Source of the DNA: an uncultured Anaerolineae bacterium
Lineage (GTDB): Bacteria > Chloroflexota > Anaerolineae > Anaerolineales > Villigracilaceae
Assembly: GCA_903908605.1 (NCBI GenBank)
Contig: CAIVSQ010000612.1
Coordinates: 1 to 40,816 of the forward strand
Direction: 5' to 3'
DNA: 40,816 nt
Position 1 is the stretch's first letter, and each line of letters begins with the position of its first letter. A model generated the notes under the pieces. It searched no databases. It worked only from the letters and a program-made list of their open reading frames with translations, and was not told the DNA's origin. Of the stretch, positions 40,396 through 40,816 are shown one piece after another. A program made the translations under genes and the position numbers.

Positions 40396-40791
40396 CTATC
40401 CGGCCTTTTTTGGGGCTTTTTTGGCGGCGGCTTTCTGCTGGTTTTGGCTGGCGCGGTAGCGGGCGATACGGGCAAACAGGTCGAGAGGGATGGGCTGGTT
40501 GAGCGGGAAGCGCACGGTGCCCTTGGAGCCTTCGTACTGGGCCAGCTCGGATTGGAATTCTTCAATGCCGCCGGGGGTGGGGTAGAAGCCGATATGGTTC
40601 TTGAAGGCTGCGAAGTGCACCAGGTTGCCCTGCAGGTAAAAAGTGGGCATGCCGTAGCTGATTTTTTCGGTGGCATCTGGGACGGCGGAATGGATGGTGG
40701 CGCGGATCTGGCTGAGGATCTGCTGGATTTCGGCCGGGAAGGCGGCGATGTATTCATCGATGCTGTTACTGATGGGCTGTTTGTTTTCCAT
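40396..40791 (-). CDS. DUF1801 (YdhG-like) protein
   Basis: 131 residues with SD CGGAGA before the ATG. The DUF1801 pattern is clear: SIDEYIAAFPAEIQQILSQI, then IRATIHSAVPDATEKISYGM, FYLQGNLVHFAAFKNHIGFY and GTVRFPLNQPIP. The C-terminus (QQKAAAKKAPKKAG) is Lys/Ala-rich and could bind nucleic acid non-specifically. Some family members have been proposed as iron-handling (frataxin-like) proteins; others have no known role. It lies 57 bp upstream of the Nudix fusion gene on the same strand and may share its transcript. The promoter would be beyond the right edge of the window. Confidence 0.88.
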   Translation of the reverse strand: MENKQPISNSIDEYIAAFPAEIQQILSQIRATIHSAVPDATEKISYGMPTFYLQGNLVHFAAFKNHIGFYPTPGGIEEFQSELAQYEGSKGTVRFPLNQPIPLDLFARIARYRASQNQQKAAAKKAPKKAG

Positions 40792-40816
40792 GTTTTCTCC
40801 GGTTAGCTGTGATTGA

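Overview
The window reads as a chromosomal segment of a moderately GC-rich, free-living, respiring bacterium. My best guess is the phylum Chloroflexota, probably class Anaerolineae. This is inferred from gene style: ba3-type oxidase, split cytochrome b with a Rieske protein, SH3-tailed GH25-like proteins, lipoprotein-anchored efflux adaptor, and TTG starts behind good Shine-Dalgarno (SD) sites. There is no rRNA or marker gene here to confirm it. No tRNA, rRNA, CRISPR array or prophage module was seen.

Layout. (1) 1-1300: a tandem-repeat array, then a single-domain HUH/Y1 (RAYT-type) transposase framed by perfect palindromes, then a small membrane protein. (2) 1399-4944: a lipoprotein gene, a GAF-GAF NarL-type sensor kinase and its LuxR/NarL response regulator, tightly packed. 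(3) 5136-17818: a respiratory island on one strand. It holds two SCO-type copper proteins, the 53-residue oxidase subunit IIa (found by reading the sequence), CoxB, heme O synthase CtaB, CoxA, a monoheme cytochrome c lipoprotein, and a six-gene Rieske/cytochrome b cluster. That cluster joins an FAD/NAD(P)H/Fe-S GltD-like protein, split cytochrome b, Rieske protein, triheme cytochrome c, and a second four-histidine cytochrome b fused to two 4Fe-4S clusters and an MvhD/FlpD-like domain. A strong intrinsic terminator closes the island. (4) 17960-23772: a META-domain lipoprotein, an M50 protease-TPR fusion, a TPR protein, a hypothetical, a pentapeptide-repeat protein, and an HD-GYP protein with a degenerate receiver. 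(5) 23984-27479: two tandem GH25-like proteins with a shared unknown module. (6) 27559-32432, minus strand: an N-formylglutamate amidohydrolase-like protein, a hypothetical, an EamA transporter and a secreted beta-helix protein. (7) 32654-38417: a MacB-type efflux operon (minus) divergent from an OmpR-type two-component system (plus), sharing an intergenic region with five 11-bp direct repeats and two inverted copies. (8) 38427-40791: a duplicated non-coding element with covarying hairpins, a small Cys-rich protein, a Nudix/DfsB-like fusion with an internal start signal, and a DUF1801 protein.

How it fits together. The kinase-regulator pair probably controls the respiratory island next to it. 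SCO proteins and CtaB mature the oxidase, the Rieske/cytochrome b complex would oxidise menaquinol, and the c-type cytochromes would carry electrons to CoxB/CoxA. The unusual part is the flavin/Fe-S protein and the MvhD-cytochrome b fusion. They suggest a branch connecting the quinone pool to NAD(P)H or ferredoxin, possibly by electron confurcation or bifurcation. That is the strongest candidate here for an under-described system. The covarying hairpin element at 38427-38745 is the strongest candidate for undescribed non-coding structure.
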